A stretch of 11,065 nucleotides of DNA. Source: Metabacillus rhizolycopersici (GTDB lineage Bacteria > Bacillota > Bacilli > Bacillales > Bacillaceae). The stretch lies in NCBI RefSeq assembly GCF_020075705.1, contig NZ_JAIQUM010000111.1, positions 1-11,065 of the forward strand, written 5' to 3'. This document shows, in pieces, positions 1 to 6,145 of the stretch (the first letter of the stretch is position 1; each line of letters opens with the position of its first letter). The position numbers and the translations under genes were made by a program. Under the pieces are notes generated by a model, which did not search any database, was not told where the DNA came from, and saw nothing but the letters and a program-made list of their open reading frames with translations.

Positions 1-127
1 TCTTATTTTATTCGTTTATGCAGGATTTTATACATCGTTGATAGATCAACGTTTTTGGCTTCAGAAAAAGCCTGGCAGCTGCATAAAAATGGGGGGGTTT
101 ATGCAATATAATTAGCTGTATAATGAT
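1..127. repeat. Terminal direct repeat (circular contig overlap)
   Basis: The first 127 bases are identical to 10939-11065. Such an exact end-to-end duplication is what an assembler leaves when it closes a circular molecule with a k-mer overlap of 127. The molecule is therefore best read as a circle of about 10,938 bp, and the gene at 143 has its upstream region at 10740-10938. A genuine terminal repeat of a linear element is the alternative but is less likely, since the window also carries an oriT and a relaxase. Confidence 0.93.
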
Positions 128-142
128 TTAGAGGTGGAAATA

Positions 143-310
143 ATGGACCAACAAGTAAAGAAAGTATTTAAAGAAATTAATACCGATCTAGATAGACTAA
201 TTGATTTTGCTTTAAACCCAAACCCTAAAAAATATAGAGAAATTGAAGAAATACATAAAAGGGCCGTAGAAAACTTAAAAGCAGTAGAATTCAATCTTAT
301 AAGAAAATAA
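143..310 (+). CDS. Small hypothetical protein, 55 aa
   Basis: Not recognised. The ATG at 143 follows a GAGGTGG ribosome site (131-137), and a TATAAT box lies at 119-124 without a good -35. The product begins MDQQVKKVFKEINTDL and is charged and predicted helical, with no cysteines or membrane segment. A long reading frame on the opposite strand (112-441) overlaps it but has no ribosome site, so I prefer this short forward gene. Its promoter region crosses the circle junction. A structural or regulatory plasmid peptide is possible, but no function can be assigned. Confidence 0.6.
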   Translation: MDQQVKKVFKEINTDLDRLIDFALNPNPKKYREIEEIHKRAVENLKAVEFNLIRK

Positions 311-356
311 TCTTTATTAGATAGTTCATTGTTAAAAAAGCTTGTTTTATGCAAAT

Positions 357-445
357 AAAAAAGGACATTTTCTTTATGCCCTAGTTCCTGGTATCGGCCC
401 CACCTACGCCAGATACTATGACGGCCACACATGCCATCCAACCCA
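357..445 (-). ncRNA. Candidate small RNA, about 90 nt
   Basis: A near-consensus SigA promoter on the minus strand (474-479 and 451-456) would start a transcript near 444-446. About 65 nt downstream is a hairpin (GGGCAT pairing with ATGTCC, 376-381 and 363-368, 7-nt loop) followed directly by six U residues (362-357), a textbook intrinsic terminator. The enclosed sequence is strikingly GC-rich for this plasmid and can form internal pairs such as GTATC/GATAC. The reading frame here lacks a ribosome site, and its first ATG lies within a few bases of the transcription start, so an RNA is more likely than a protein. Its target is unknown; it is not antisense to any annotated gene. Confidence 0.5.
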
Positions 446-450
446 TTATC

Positions 451-479
451 ATTATAATGGAAAGCGCTTACATTTTCAA
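451..479 (-). promoter_or_regulatory. SigA promoter with internal cre-like operator
   Basis: Read on the minus strand: TTGAAA, 17-bp spacer, TATAAT. The spacer contains TGTAAGCGCTTTCC (459-472), which fits the CcpA cre consensus TGWAANCGNTNWCA at all but the last base and has a perfect AAGCGCTT core. Its position between -35 and -10 is typical of repression by CcpA. The promoter is seen directly; catabolite control is inferred. Confidence 0.6.
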
Positions 480-587
480 AGGTTAATAGAAAACAAGTTT
501 CGACATAATTAAACTCAGGTAACTTTATTCAAGTTTTATTTGCAGGATTTGAAAATTATCTGTTTAATTAATAGATTATAGCGACCG

Positions 588-606
588 TTACGATTGGGAG
601 GTAACG
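588..606 (+). promoter_or_regulatory. Inverted repeat spanning the ribosome site of the DUF3967 gene
   Basis: CGTTAC and GTAACG form 6-bp arms around a 9-nt loop that holds most of the GGGAGG ribosome site (596-601) of the gene starting at 609. It may be an operator for the MerR-like product or an mRNA hairpin that limits translation. The arms are short, so chance is not excluded. Confidence 0.35.
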
Positions 607-608
607 AT

Positions 609-1163
609 ATGGAAAATTACTCAACTAAAGATATAGCCAATATGACCGACATAGCAGAAAGTACAGTTAGGAAATACGCTCAATTATTAGAAGGTAATGG
701 TTATGTTTTTAACAGGAATATCAGTGGTTATCGTATCTTTACAAAACAAGATGTAGAAGTGTTTCTCGAGTTCAAAAATGTTTCTAAAAGTGATAATTCC
801 GTTGAGGAAACAGCGAATATCATAGCGAGTAAATATACCGTAAAACCCAATACAGCTGAAGACGATGTATCGGCTAATATGCAGTTAGGTCAAGGGATAG
901 AACGTGATATGCTGACTGATTTAATAAAAAAAGTAGATGTATTAACCGATATGAATGAAAAACAGACAAAGTTTAATGAAGAACTACTCAAACGACTAGA
1001 CCAACAACAGAAATACATAGATCAACGCTTAGAGGTAAGAGATCAGAAGTTAATTGAATCATTAAGACATTCACAAGAAGAACGACAAGCACTATTACAA
1101 ATAGCAGCTGCACAAAAAGAAGAGAAAAAGAAAGGATTATTTGCTCGACTATTCGGCAAGTAA
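609..1163 (+). CDS. MerR-type HTH protein with coiled coil and DUF3967-like C-terminus
   Basis: A 184-aa DNA-binding protein. The start at 609 is chosen over the TTG at 594 because GGGAGG (596-601) sits 7 nt upstream and residues 1-55 then form a clean MerR-like winged HTH (YSTKDIANMTDIAESTVRKY, followed by a GYRIFTKQDV wing). Residues about 100-150 are a coiled coil rich in Q, E, K and L. The C-terminus (LRHSQEERQALLQIAAAQ, then KKKGLFARLFGK) matches the DUF3967 tail typical of Bacillus plasmid proteins. The last dozen residues look like a basic amphipathic helix. The overall plan resembles RacA-like DNA-binding/anchoring proteins, so a role in plasmid maintenance or segregation is plausible. 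That role is inferred; transcriptional regulation is the alternative. Confidence 0.8.
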   Translation: MENYSTKDIANMTDIAESTVRKYAQLLEGNGYVFNRNISGYRIFTKQDVEVFLEFKNVSKSDNSVEETANIIASKYTVKPNTAEDDVSANMQLGQGIERDMLTDLIKKVDVLTDMNEKQTKFNEELLKRLDQQQKYIDQRLEVRDQKLIESLRHSQEERQALLQIAAAQKEEKKKGLFARLFGK

Positions 1164-1223
1164 AAAAGAGGGATTGGAATTACAGACCTCCTTAGGGAAT
1201 TTCCAAGAATAGATCAGCAGCAT

Positions 1224-1436
1224 CTACTTTATTGATTTTATTTCTTCGCTAGTATCCTTCTCCCTTGCTCTATTTATTGCAACCAATGCGATTGTTAGTA
1301 TGAGTAAACTAAGCGTATTTACCGTGTATCCATTTACTTGTATGTATATTTCTTTTGTGTAGATAAAGCGAATAGCAAACCATATTCCAAATAAGACTAA
1401 TAGGTCGTTATGTATATCGAAGATTTTTCTAGCCAT
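1224..1436 (-). CDS. Small membrane protein, 70 aa
   Basis: The minus-strand ATG is preceded by AAAGGAG with a 7-nt gap, a strong ribosome site. The protein has two hydrophobic segments (about residues 10-27 and 40-55) separated by a short polar loop, and ends in a charged tail (NRAREKDTSEEIKSIK). It is convergent with the DUF3967 gene and divergent from the mobilization region. Family not recognised. Its size would suit a membrane-active peptide, an immunity protein or an exclusion-type factor, but nothing in the sequence selects among these. Confidence 0.65.
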   Translation of the reverse strand: MARKIFDIHNDLLVLFGIWFAIRFIYTKEIYIQVNGYTVNTLSLLILTIALVAINRAREKDTSEEIKSIK

Positions 1437-1503
1437 GTCTATACTCCTTTTATTATTAGTTCACCAGTATTATTTACTTTTTTTGGTAATCTATACGTTG
1501 ATA

Positions 1504-1742
1504 AACCTTTAGGTTAGTTACTGATTGCACCTTTAAGGTGCATTTGTTGCCTTTATGGCAACATTGGTTTTAGTCGTTTTGTATGGTGATCCAACGTGTT
1601 GACGTTGGCGGGGGTGGTGGGGCGAGTAGCCCTACGGTTTTTTGTTTTAGCACGCTTGCGTGCTTGCCTGCTTACAGGCAACATAGCGTCGCAGACCACA
1701 CGACTTTACGCATGTAAAGTATAGTGTGCTATACTTTACATG
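1504..1742. repeat. Array of consecutive short palindromes ending in oriT
   Basis: The 360-bp gap before the relaxase holds a run of separate hairpins: AACCT/AGGTT (1504-1515), TGCACCTT/AAGGTGCA (1526-1542), TGTTGCC/GGCAACA (1545-1563), CCAACGT/ACGTTGG (1591-1608), GTAG/CTAC (1626-1635), AGCACGC/GCGTGCT (1649-1664), TTGCCTG/CAGGCAA (1664-1681), ACTTTAC/GTAAAGT (1703-1720) and the 14-bp oriT stem (1711-1742). All arms are perfect and the loops are mostly 1-5 nt. The last two belong to oriT; the others are unexplained. They could fold on single-stranded DNA during transfer or replication, for example as a single-strand origin or a primase entry site. Confidence 0.75.
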
Positions 1743-1746
1743 GAAG
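1701..1746 (+). other. oriT of MobV/pMV158 type
   Basis: A perfect 14-bp inverted repeat (arm CATGTAAAGTATAG at 1711-1724, partner at 1729-1742) surrounds the loop TGTG. The core TAGTGTG followed by CTATACTTTACATGG closely matches the pMV158 oriT as I remember it, where MobM nicks after TAGTGTG. The equivalent nick here is between 1728 and 1729. An overlapping repeat ACTTTAC/GTAAAGT (1703-1720) corresponds to the alternative stem seen in pMV158-like origins. It lies directly upstream of its cognate relaxase gene. Confidence 0.88.
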
Positions 1747-1764
1747 TTTTTGCCGGATTATAAT
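1735..1764 (+). promoter_or_regulatory. Promoter of the relaxase gene, overlapping oriT
   Basis: TTTACA (1735-1740) and TATAAT (1759-1764) are separated by 18 bp. The -35 box lies inside the right arm of the oriT stem, so relaxase binding at oriT would be expected to repress its own transcription, as reported for MobM of pMV158. Confidence 0.65.
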
Positions 1765-1799
1765 GATAAATAGAGGTGTACATAGAGGGTGGTGGAGAC

Positions 1800-3029
1800 A
1801 TGAGCTTTGCGATATGTCGGATGGAGAAAATGAAGTCTCATGATTTAAAAGGGATGCAGTTTCATAATCAGAGAGAAAGGGAGAGTAAAACGAATCCTGA
1901 TATTGATCAAGATCGTTCCCATTTGAATTATGATTTGGTGAATGCTGAAAAAATTGATTACAACAAACAAGTCAAAGAGATCATTGAGAGTCAGAAAACT
2001 GGAACAAGGAAAACCAGGAAGGATGCCGTCCTGGTGAATGAGTTGTTGATCACATCTGATCGAGCGTTTTTTGATCGTCTAGATCCAGCTGAAGAAAAGC
2101 GATTCTTTGAAGAGAGCTATAAATTGTTTGCGGATCGATATGGCGAGCAGAATGTCGCGTATGCGATGGTCCATATGGATGAAAAAACGCCCCATATGCA
2201 TTTAGGGGTTGTTCCCATGCGTGATGGGAAGCTGCAAGGGAAGAATGTTTTTAATCGGGTGGAATTGCAGTGGATTCAGGATGAGTTTCCAAAACATCTG
2301 CAGAAGCAAGGATTTGATGTAGAGCGAGGGGAAAAGGGATCGGATCGAGAGCATTTAACGACCCAACAATTTAAAGCAAAGACGCTAAAAGAAAAAGTTG
2401 AAGGATTAGAACATACGTTACATGAGAAACAAGCAGTAAAAGAGGAAATGGAAATATCCATCAAGGATATTGAAAATCGCTTAAGCGATTTGGGGAAGTC
2501 ATTAGATCATGTGAAAAAGTTGGACGAGATTGAAGTGAAGCAAGAAAAGAAGATGGGTTTATTTGGGTCTGACAGGGTCATATTGGAGCGAAAGGACTTT
2601 GAGGGTATTGAAACCTTAGCGAAAGCTTCAGAAGTGCTTAGAACGGAAAATAGGCAGCTTAAAATAGAAAATCAAAAACTTCATGATGGAAAAGACAAGC
2701 TTGTAAGGGAACGTGACTTGGCCAGAAATGAAAATGTAGAGTTGAAGAAAGAAAATAAGAAGCTGAATAAAGAGAATGACTTTTTGAAACGAACATTGGA
2801 ACGAGTAAAGGAATTGTATCAGGAAAAATTGCCTGAATTGGCGAACATCATCGGATATGTGAAGGCAAGTATTTTAGACAAAGCGAAGGAAAAGTTGTTA
2901 AAGCGATATTTTGTCGATGATGAAATCAAAGGGGCTCAAAAATTTGCCCTGGATAAACAGGAGCAAGAAAAGCAGATCCAACCGACTCGAAAGGGAAATC
3001 GTGATCGTAATGATGGTCTGGAAAGATAA
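1800..3029 (+). CDS. mob: MobV family relaxase (plasmid mobilization protein)
   Basis: A 409-aa relaxase that nicks oriT and pilots the plasmid strand into a recipient with help from another element's type IV secretion machinery. I start it at ATG 1800 (MSFAICRMEKMKSHDLKG), which aligns with MobM, rather than at the GTG at 1776. His22 in the FHNQRE motif corresponds to the MobM catalytic histidine; SHLNY ends at the conserved Tyr44. The metal-binding motif III, HMDEKTPHMHLG, lies near residues 125-136. The N-terminal 200 residues are the catalytic domain. Residues about 200-370 are a long charged coiled coil, as is usual in MobV proteins. It follows oriT with no accessory mob genes. Confidence 0.95.
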   Translation: MSFAICRMEKMKSHDLKGMQFHNQRERESKTNPDIDQDRSHLNYDLVNAEKIDYNKQVKEIIESQKTGTRKTRKDAVLVNELLITSDRAFFDRLDPAEEKRFFEESYKLFADRYGEQNVAYAMVHMDEKTPHMHLGVVPMRDGKLQGKNVFNRVELQWIQDEFPKHLQKQGFDVERGEKGSDREHLTTQQFKAKTLKEKVEGLEHTLHEKQAVKEEMEISIKDIENRLSDLGKSLDHVKKLDEIEVKQEKKMGLFGSDRVILERKDFEGIETLAKASEVLRTENRQLKIENQKLHDGKDKLVRERDLARNENVELKKENKKLNKENDFLKRTLERVKELYQEKLPELANIIGYVKASILDKAKEKLLKRYFVDDEIKGAQKFALDKQEQEKQIQPTRKGNRDRNDGLER

Positions 3030-3067
3030 AAAGTTGTATTAGATCAATTTAAGGAGAGTGTGTAAAC

Positions 3068-3277
3068 ATGAAAAAAATGTTGATTTATAAAGAAAATGGA
3101 GAATTTGTTATAGAAAGAGTAAGTGAATTTAATCATGATTCTAAACAGAATTTTATAAGTGAACAGGGTTTTTTAGAAGGATTGCAGTCTTATCAGCAAG
3201 TAATGGCAGAATACGAATTAGAGGTATCTGATGAATTATGGTCATTGGTCATTAATTTTTTAAATAAACCAATGTGA
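3068..3277 (+). CDS. Hypothetical protein, 69 aa
   Basis: The ATG lies downstream of AAGGAG (3051-3056), 38 bp after the relaxase stop, so it is probably co-transcribed with mob. The product (MKKMLIYKENGEFVIERV...) is soluble and mixed alpha/beta in character, with no cysteines and no membrane segment. Not recognised. No terminator is visible between it and the relaxase gene, and none clearly follows it before the next promoter at 3330. Confidence 0.65.
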   Translation: MKKMLIYKENGEFVIERVSEFNHDSKQNFISEQGFLEGLQSYQQVMAEYELEVSDELWSLVINFLNKPM

Positions 3278-3329
3278 ATTGTTTTTGATCAGTTGTCGAT
3301 TTTTCATGCAATAAAATTCGCTCATTTAC

Positions 3330-3358
3330 TTGATTTAAGTTACTGAAAATAATATAAT
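3330..3358 (+). promoter_or_regulatory. Strong SigA promoter
   Basis: TTGATT (3330-3335), 17-bp spacer, TATAAT (3353-3358). It drives the small gene at 3421 and probably the zinc-ribbon pair at 3607-4307. A short inverted repeat (TGATTA/TAATCA, about 3358-3378) covers the likely transcription start and could be an operator. Confidence 0.75.
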
Positions 3359-3420
3359 GATTATAGTAACGTTAATCAAAAACAAGATGGAAAAACAAGT
3401 GAAAATGGGAGGTTTTTAAA

Positions 3421-3591
3421 ATGGATCATGTGATTGAAAGTTTAAGAGAGTGGTTAAGAATTTATGAGGATGATGCTCCAGGAGACAGAGATGAAAAAGC
3501 AATCAGGCATATAAAACAAGCGATTAATGAGTTAAATAAATACTATGGTGATTCAAAAATGAAACGAGAATCGAATGATTGGTCTGACTAA
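3421..3591 (+). CDS. Small acidic/helical hypothetical protein, 56 aa
   Basis: ATG 3421 has an excellent ribosome site, GGGAGG (3407-3412) with an 8-nt gap, and sits just downstream of a near-consensus promoter. The product begins MDHVIESLREWLRIYEDDAP and is helical, with no cysteines. It is followed after 15 bp by the zinc-ribbon/RHH gene, so the three genes to 4307 look like one operon. Family not recognised. Confidence 0.65.
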   Translation: MDHVIESLREWLRIYEDDAPGDRDEKAIRHIKQAINELNKYYGDSKMKRESNDWSD

Positions 3592-3606
3592 TAGAGGGGA
3601 AAGTAG

Positions 3607-3897
3607 GTGGTATTAGTGCAAAACTTTACTTGTATGAGCTGTGGTAAAGAATTAAAACTAGAAAACAAGATTTTTGAAAAAGCATATAAGGATCATGAGA
3701 AATGCTTAGATTGTCGTCCAAAGCATGGAGGGTATCGTGAGGGGGCAGGTCGTCCTTCTATTGGGGTAACAAAAAAGGTTTCAGTTACTTTACCAGCTGA
3801 CATTTGGAATGAAATTGGGGAAGAAAAAGGTGATCTCACAATGTCGGCTTATTTTAGAGAGTTGGCTTTGAATCGATCAAAAGGTAAGGAATCATGA
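3607..3897 (+). CDS. Zinc-ribbon / ribbon-helix-helix DNA-binding protein, 96 aa
   Basis: Cys9-Cys12 and Cys33-Cys36 form two CxxC pairs, a zinc-ribbon-like N-terminus. Then comes GGYREGAGRPSIG and a CopG-like ribbon-helix-helix (KKVSVTLPADIWNEIGEEKG followed by the helix MSAYFRELALNRS). The start is GTG at 3607 with GAGGGG upstream; a second GTG at 3616 is possible. The GAGRP linker followed by an RHH fold is common in phage and plasmid regulators. A role as a repressor of its own operon or of copy number is plausible but inferred. Its stop overlaps the next start (ATGA), implying translational coupling. Confidence 0.72.
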   Translation: MVLVQNFTCMSCGKELKLENKIFEKAYKDHEKCLDCRPKHGGYREGAGRPSIGVTKKVSVTLPADIWNEIGEEKGDLTMSAYFRELALNRSKGKES

Positions 3898-4307
3898 TTT
3901 GTTCTTACTGTGGTTCTGAAAATGGACAATATGCTAAAGCATGTGGGTTTTGTGATGCCTTTTTGAAAAAGGAACGCCCAAAAATGAGAGAATTTGTTTA
4001 CTTAGATCAAGTAGAATTACCTTTTGGGGAGCTTTCGCAATTTCACACTTATGATTTATTGATTTTGCTTCGATTGGTGAGAGAAGAACGGTCAAAATGT
4101 TATAACCTTATGAGAACGGTTCAGAAGGGCTCAGAATTGATCGAAATTGATTCTGACACATTAGTCTTTTCGGAAAAAGAATATAGGTGCTATACGGCAC
4201 GTATGAAGGTTATAGAGGGTATCTTAATAGATAGAATGGGGTACAAGCCTAAAAGAGTAGATAATAAGCTGTTAGAGAGTTTGAGAGTGAAGATCGAAAA
4301 TGGGTAG
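3894..4307 (+). CDS. Zinc-ribbon hypothetical protein, 137 aa
   Basis: The start codon overlaps the previous stop by 4 bp. Cys3-x2-Cys6 and Cys17-x2-Cys20 form an N-terminal zinc ribbon. The remaining 110 residues are soluble, with a helical core (HTYDLLILLRLVREERSKCY) and a C-terminal segment around YTARMKVIEGILIDRMGYKP. I do not recognise a characterised family, although proteins of this type occur in Bacillus phage and plasmid contexts. Coupling with the zinc-ribbon/RHH gene suggests that the two products act together. Confidence 0.7.
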   Translation: MICSYCGSENGQYAKACGFCDAFLKKERPKMREFVYLDQVELPFGELSQFHTYDLLILLRLVREERSKCYNLMRTVQKGSELIEIDSDTLVFSEKEYRCYTARMKVIEGILIDRMGYKPKRVDNKLLESLRVKIENG

Positions 4308-4354
4308 AAAAAAGGTGATTTTATTGTTATTGTCGAAAGATAGAAAAATGAGAA

Positions 4355-4386
4355 AAACCGCCTATGCTTTGGACGGCTGGCGGTTT
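4355..4386. terminator. Hairpin terminator, best on the minus strand
   Basis: AAACCGCC (4355-4362) pairs with GGCGGTTT (4379-4386). On the minus strand the stem is followed by TTTTT-CTC-ATTTTT, a good intrinsic terminator; on the plus strand the trailing T run is short. It closes the 3894-4307 gene in one direction, and could end an antisense transcript coming from the leader of the winged-helix gene in the other. Confidence 0.6.
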
Positions 4387-4401
4387 CTCGAAAAAATGCA
4401 A

Positions 4402-4488
4402 GGGATTAGTCCCTTTATTAATTTAAATATTGGTATTTATATTCTATCATATTGGGACTAATTCCTGCTAGATAGGGAGAGGAATTAG
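4402..4488 (+). promoter_or_regulatory. Structured leader of the winged-helix/Rep candidate
   Basis: Three related segments occur. A is GGGATTAGTCCC (4402-4413). B is GGGACTAATTCCT (4454-4466). C is AGGAATTAG (4480-4488), abutting the ATG. B can pair with A (with one bulge) or with C (9 perfect pairs, CTAATTCCT at 4458-4466). In the B-C form the ribosome site GGGAGAGG (4475-4482) is partly buried in the stem. This is the arrangement of a switchable leader. Alternatively, A and B may be DNA operator copies flanking an AT-rich promoter. Confidence 0.5.
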
Positions 4489-5166
4489 ATGAAAAAAGAT
4501 AACATAGTAGATTTTGGACAAGCTGAAAAAAATGCTAGAAAAAGAGATTTTGAGAAAGATTCAGAAGCAAGAGAGAAAACTGAAGAATTGAAAAAATCAT
4601 TATTAGAGCAATTAAAAGAGCTTACTGGGGAAGAACATTTTATTGGAACCAGTAAAGATCCATTTGCAGGGGAGCCATTTAATCAGACCATGCATAGAAA
4701 TTTAGATTTGTTAACCCAAATTGATTATTTAACTCAAGCAGAAGAAAGCTTTTTGTTTAGAACTCAAGCATATTTAGAATTTAAAAGTAATGTGATTATT
4801 TGCAGAGAAGATAAATTTAAAAAGAAACGTAAAAATGTTGAAGATGATTTTGAGCTTCCAAAGGCTGCAACTGTTTCAGATATTGCTGAAATGATAGGAA
4901 AATCAAGACAAAAAACGTCTGCTATTATGAATAGTTTAAAAGATAAAGAGATTTTACTTAATCCGGAAGGGGCAGGACAGACCATTGAAAATGGAAGAAC
5001 TGTAAGCCCTAGAACATGGATTGTGAACCCTTATATTATGATTTGTGCACCTAGAAAAAATAATGTTCAATTAGATAAGCTAACTATGAGATTATTTCAA
5101 CACTCTTTAAAAAACCTTAAGGATCAGAATGGTAAAAAGGTGAGTTTACCTGCAAGATTTTTTTAA
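4489..5166 (+). CDS. Winged-helix DNA-binding protein, candidate plasmid replication initiator
   Basis: A 225-aa protein. Residues 1-50 are charged and helical. Residues 70-105 (NLDLLTQIDYLTQAEESFLF onward) begin the fold. Residues 128-151 are a clear helix-turn-helix (TVSDIAEMIGKSRQKTSAIM), followed by a wing and the segment RTWIVNPYIM (175-184). The order HTH, wing, then a VNP motif recalls RepL-type Firmicutes plasmid initiators and related MarR-like wHTH replication proteins, but it is longer than classic RepL (about 160 aa). It has a structured leader upstream, and a terminator and direct repeats downstream, which is the context of a rep gene. The Rep call is inferred; a plain regulator remains possible. 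Confidence 0.6.
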   Translation: MKKDNIVDFGQAEKNARKRDFEKDSEAREKTEELKKSLLEQLKELTGEEHFIGTSKDPFAGEPFNQTMHRNLDLLTQIDYLTQAEESFLFRTQAYLEFKSNVIICREDKFKKKRKNVEDDFELPKAATVSDIAEMIGKSRQKTSAIMNSLKDKEILLNPEGAGQTIENGRTVSPRTWIVNPYIMICAPRKNNVQLDKLTMRLFQHSLKNLKDQNGKKVSLPARFF

Positions 5167-5177
5167 TAAAAGATTTT

Positions 5178-5209
5178 AGATCGTATCTAAAAAATGATAC
5201 GGTCTTTTT
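5178..5209 (+). terminator. Intrinsic terminator of the winged-helix gene
   Basis: AGATCGTATC (5178-5187) pairs with GATACGGTCT (5196-5205), with one G-U pair and an 8-nt loop, and is followed by a run of T. It lies 12 bp after the stop codon. Confidence 0.82.
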
Positions 5210-5228
5210 GTTATTTGGAATTATTTAG

Positions 5229-5280
5229 GTGTCACGAAAAGGTGACAAAAACACCTCAAAGTGTCACGAAAAGGTGACAC
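5229..5280. repeat. Two 19-bp direct repeats, each an interrupted palindrome
   Basis: GTGTCACGAAAAGGTGACA occurs at 5229-5247 and again at 5261-5279, 32 bp apart (three helical turns). Each copy is itself an inverted repeat (TGTCAC/GTGACA). Placed just after the candidate rep gene, they look like binding sites for a dimeric protein, most simply an iteron-type origin element bound by the winged-helix protein. Confidence 0.75.
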
Positions 5281-5524
5281 CCAAAAAAGTCCAATAAACT
5301 CAGTCGTACCAAGGCTTTAAACCACATTTATAAACATCTCCCTATTATCATTATTGTTTAATAGCAATTCGCCCTTTGTTTTGGAATACTAAATTTTGTA
5401 TTTTTTCGTGATTGCCTTAAAGGCTAAAAGGTTGCCATTAAGGCAACCAAAATTTCTTATCTGTAAGTGGGTGTACCCTTTGTAAAGCTACAAGTTATAC
5501 TGTTTAAAAAAGGAGAGCTGTGAA
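5281..5524. other. Non-coding AT-rich region with two palindromes
   Basis: No gene is seen. The region after the repeats is AT-rich, which would suit an unwinding region. It contains GCCTT/AAGGC (5414-5424) and GGTTGCC/GGCAACC (5430-5448). The latter resembles the palindrome at 1545-1563 (TGTTGCC/GGCAACA), so this may be a small copy of the palindrome clusters found elsewhere on the plasmid. Confidence 0.45.
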
Positions 5525-5770
5525 ATGAGAACCTGTTTCATGTGTAAGGATACAATAGACAATACAGTCAGTAATTCTCGTTTAAGGGAAATAAAAAAGG
5601 CAGCTAAAGATTTTCCTGGATCGAAAAAGGAAGAAATGAATCAAATTAAAGTACTTACATTAAAATTCGCTAACAAAAAAATCTGTGAGTATTGTTACTT
5701 AAAAGAAATGGCCTTCTTGACAACAGTTATGAGGATCAAAGCTATGAAGGATAAAGAAGCAAGTTCTTAA
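5525..5770 (+). CDS. Small zinc-finger-like hypothetical protein, 81 aa
   Basis: ATG 5525 is preceded by AAGGAG (5510-5515). Cys4-x2-Cys7 and Cys54-x2-Cys57 form two CxxC pairs (CFMC and CEYC), which could bind one zinc ion. The segment between is basic and helical (SRLREIKKAAKDF). Family not recognised. It is the third small protein here with paired CxxC motifs, after the two at 3607-4307, but it has no RHH domain. No close terminator follows; the large palindrome at 5921-6015 lies 150 bp downstream. Confidence 0.65.
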   Translation: MRTCFMCKDTIDNTVSNSRLREIKKAAKDFPGSKKEEMNQIKVLTLKFANKKICEYCYLKEMAFLTTVMRIKAMKDKEASS

Positions 5771-5920
5771 AAAGGAACTTTTTGAGATAGTCAAAATGAA
5801 GTCTCTATTAAGCGTTTTTTATTGAATAATGAATCGAAAATATAAGGTTAATAATAGGTAAATAAATTTCTCTTTTATTTTGGTTTTGAAATGGAGATAC
5901 AGTCTATCACACAGTCATTT

Positions 5921-6015
5921 GTGACTCCTCCCTTAACGTCGTAAACAGTAGAAGACCTCGACCACACGTACATTGTGATCGAGGTCTTCTACTACTGGTT
6001 TTAGGTCGGAGTCAC
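5921..6015. repeat. Large imperfect palindrome / cruciform candidate
   Basis: Inner arms at 5947-5966 and 5974-5993 match over 20 bp with one mismatch and a 7-nt loop (core AGTAGAAGACCTCGA). Outer arms GTGACTCC (5921-5928) and GGAGTCAC (6008-6015) share nearly the same centre. Neither strand has a T run directly after the stem, so it is a poor terminator. It lies in the 375-bp gene-free stretch before the toxin-antitoxin operon. A single-strand origin, a recombination site or a protein-binding cruciform are possibilities. Confidence 0.7.
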
Positions 6016-6031
6016 TATAAGAGTGTGAATG

Positions 6032-6060
6032 TTGATGAATTATTAGTTAAGTGATATTCT
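6032..6060 (+). promoter_or_regulatory. Promoter of the toxin-antitoxin operon
   Basis: TTGATG (6032-6037), 17-bp spacer, TATTCT (6055-6060). It lies 86 bp before the antitoxin start. Autoregulation by the AbrB-like antitoxin is expected for such operons, but no clear operator is visible. Confidence 0.6.
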
Positions 6061-6145
6061 GAATTAATAAGTAAAGAAGTAAAGAAACCAAGAAATAAAA
6101 AAATAAGGAAATTTGGTATATAAATAGAGTGGAGGGACATAAATT

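Noticed and set aside
112..441. Minus-strand reading frame of 109 codons
   Set aside because: No ribosome site, its first ATG almost coincides with the predicted transcription start, and it runs antisense to a better-supported small gene at 143. The strand is more likely to encode a short RNA.
497..525. GACATAAT...CAGGTAACTT as another dif-like site
   Set aside because: The CATAAT core matches, but both outer arms fail and the spacing is off.
1504..1742. CRISPR array
   Set aside because: The repeated units are different palindromes with no common repeat sequence or regular spacers.
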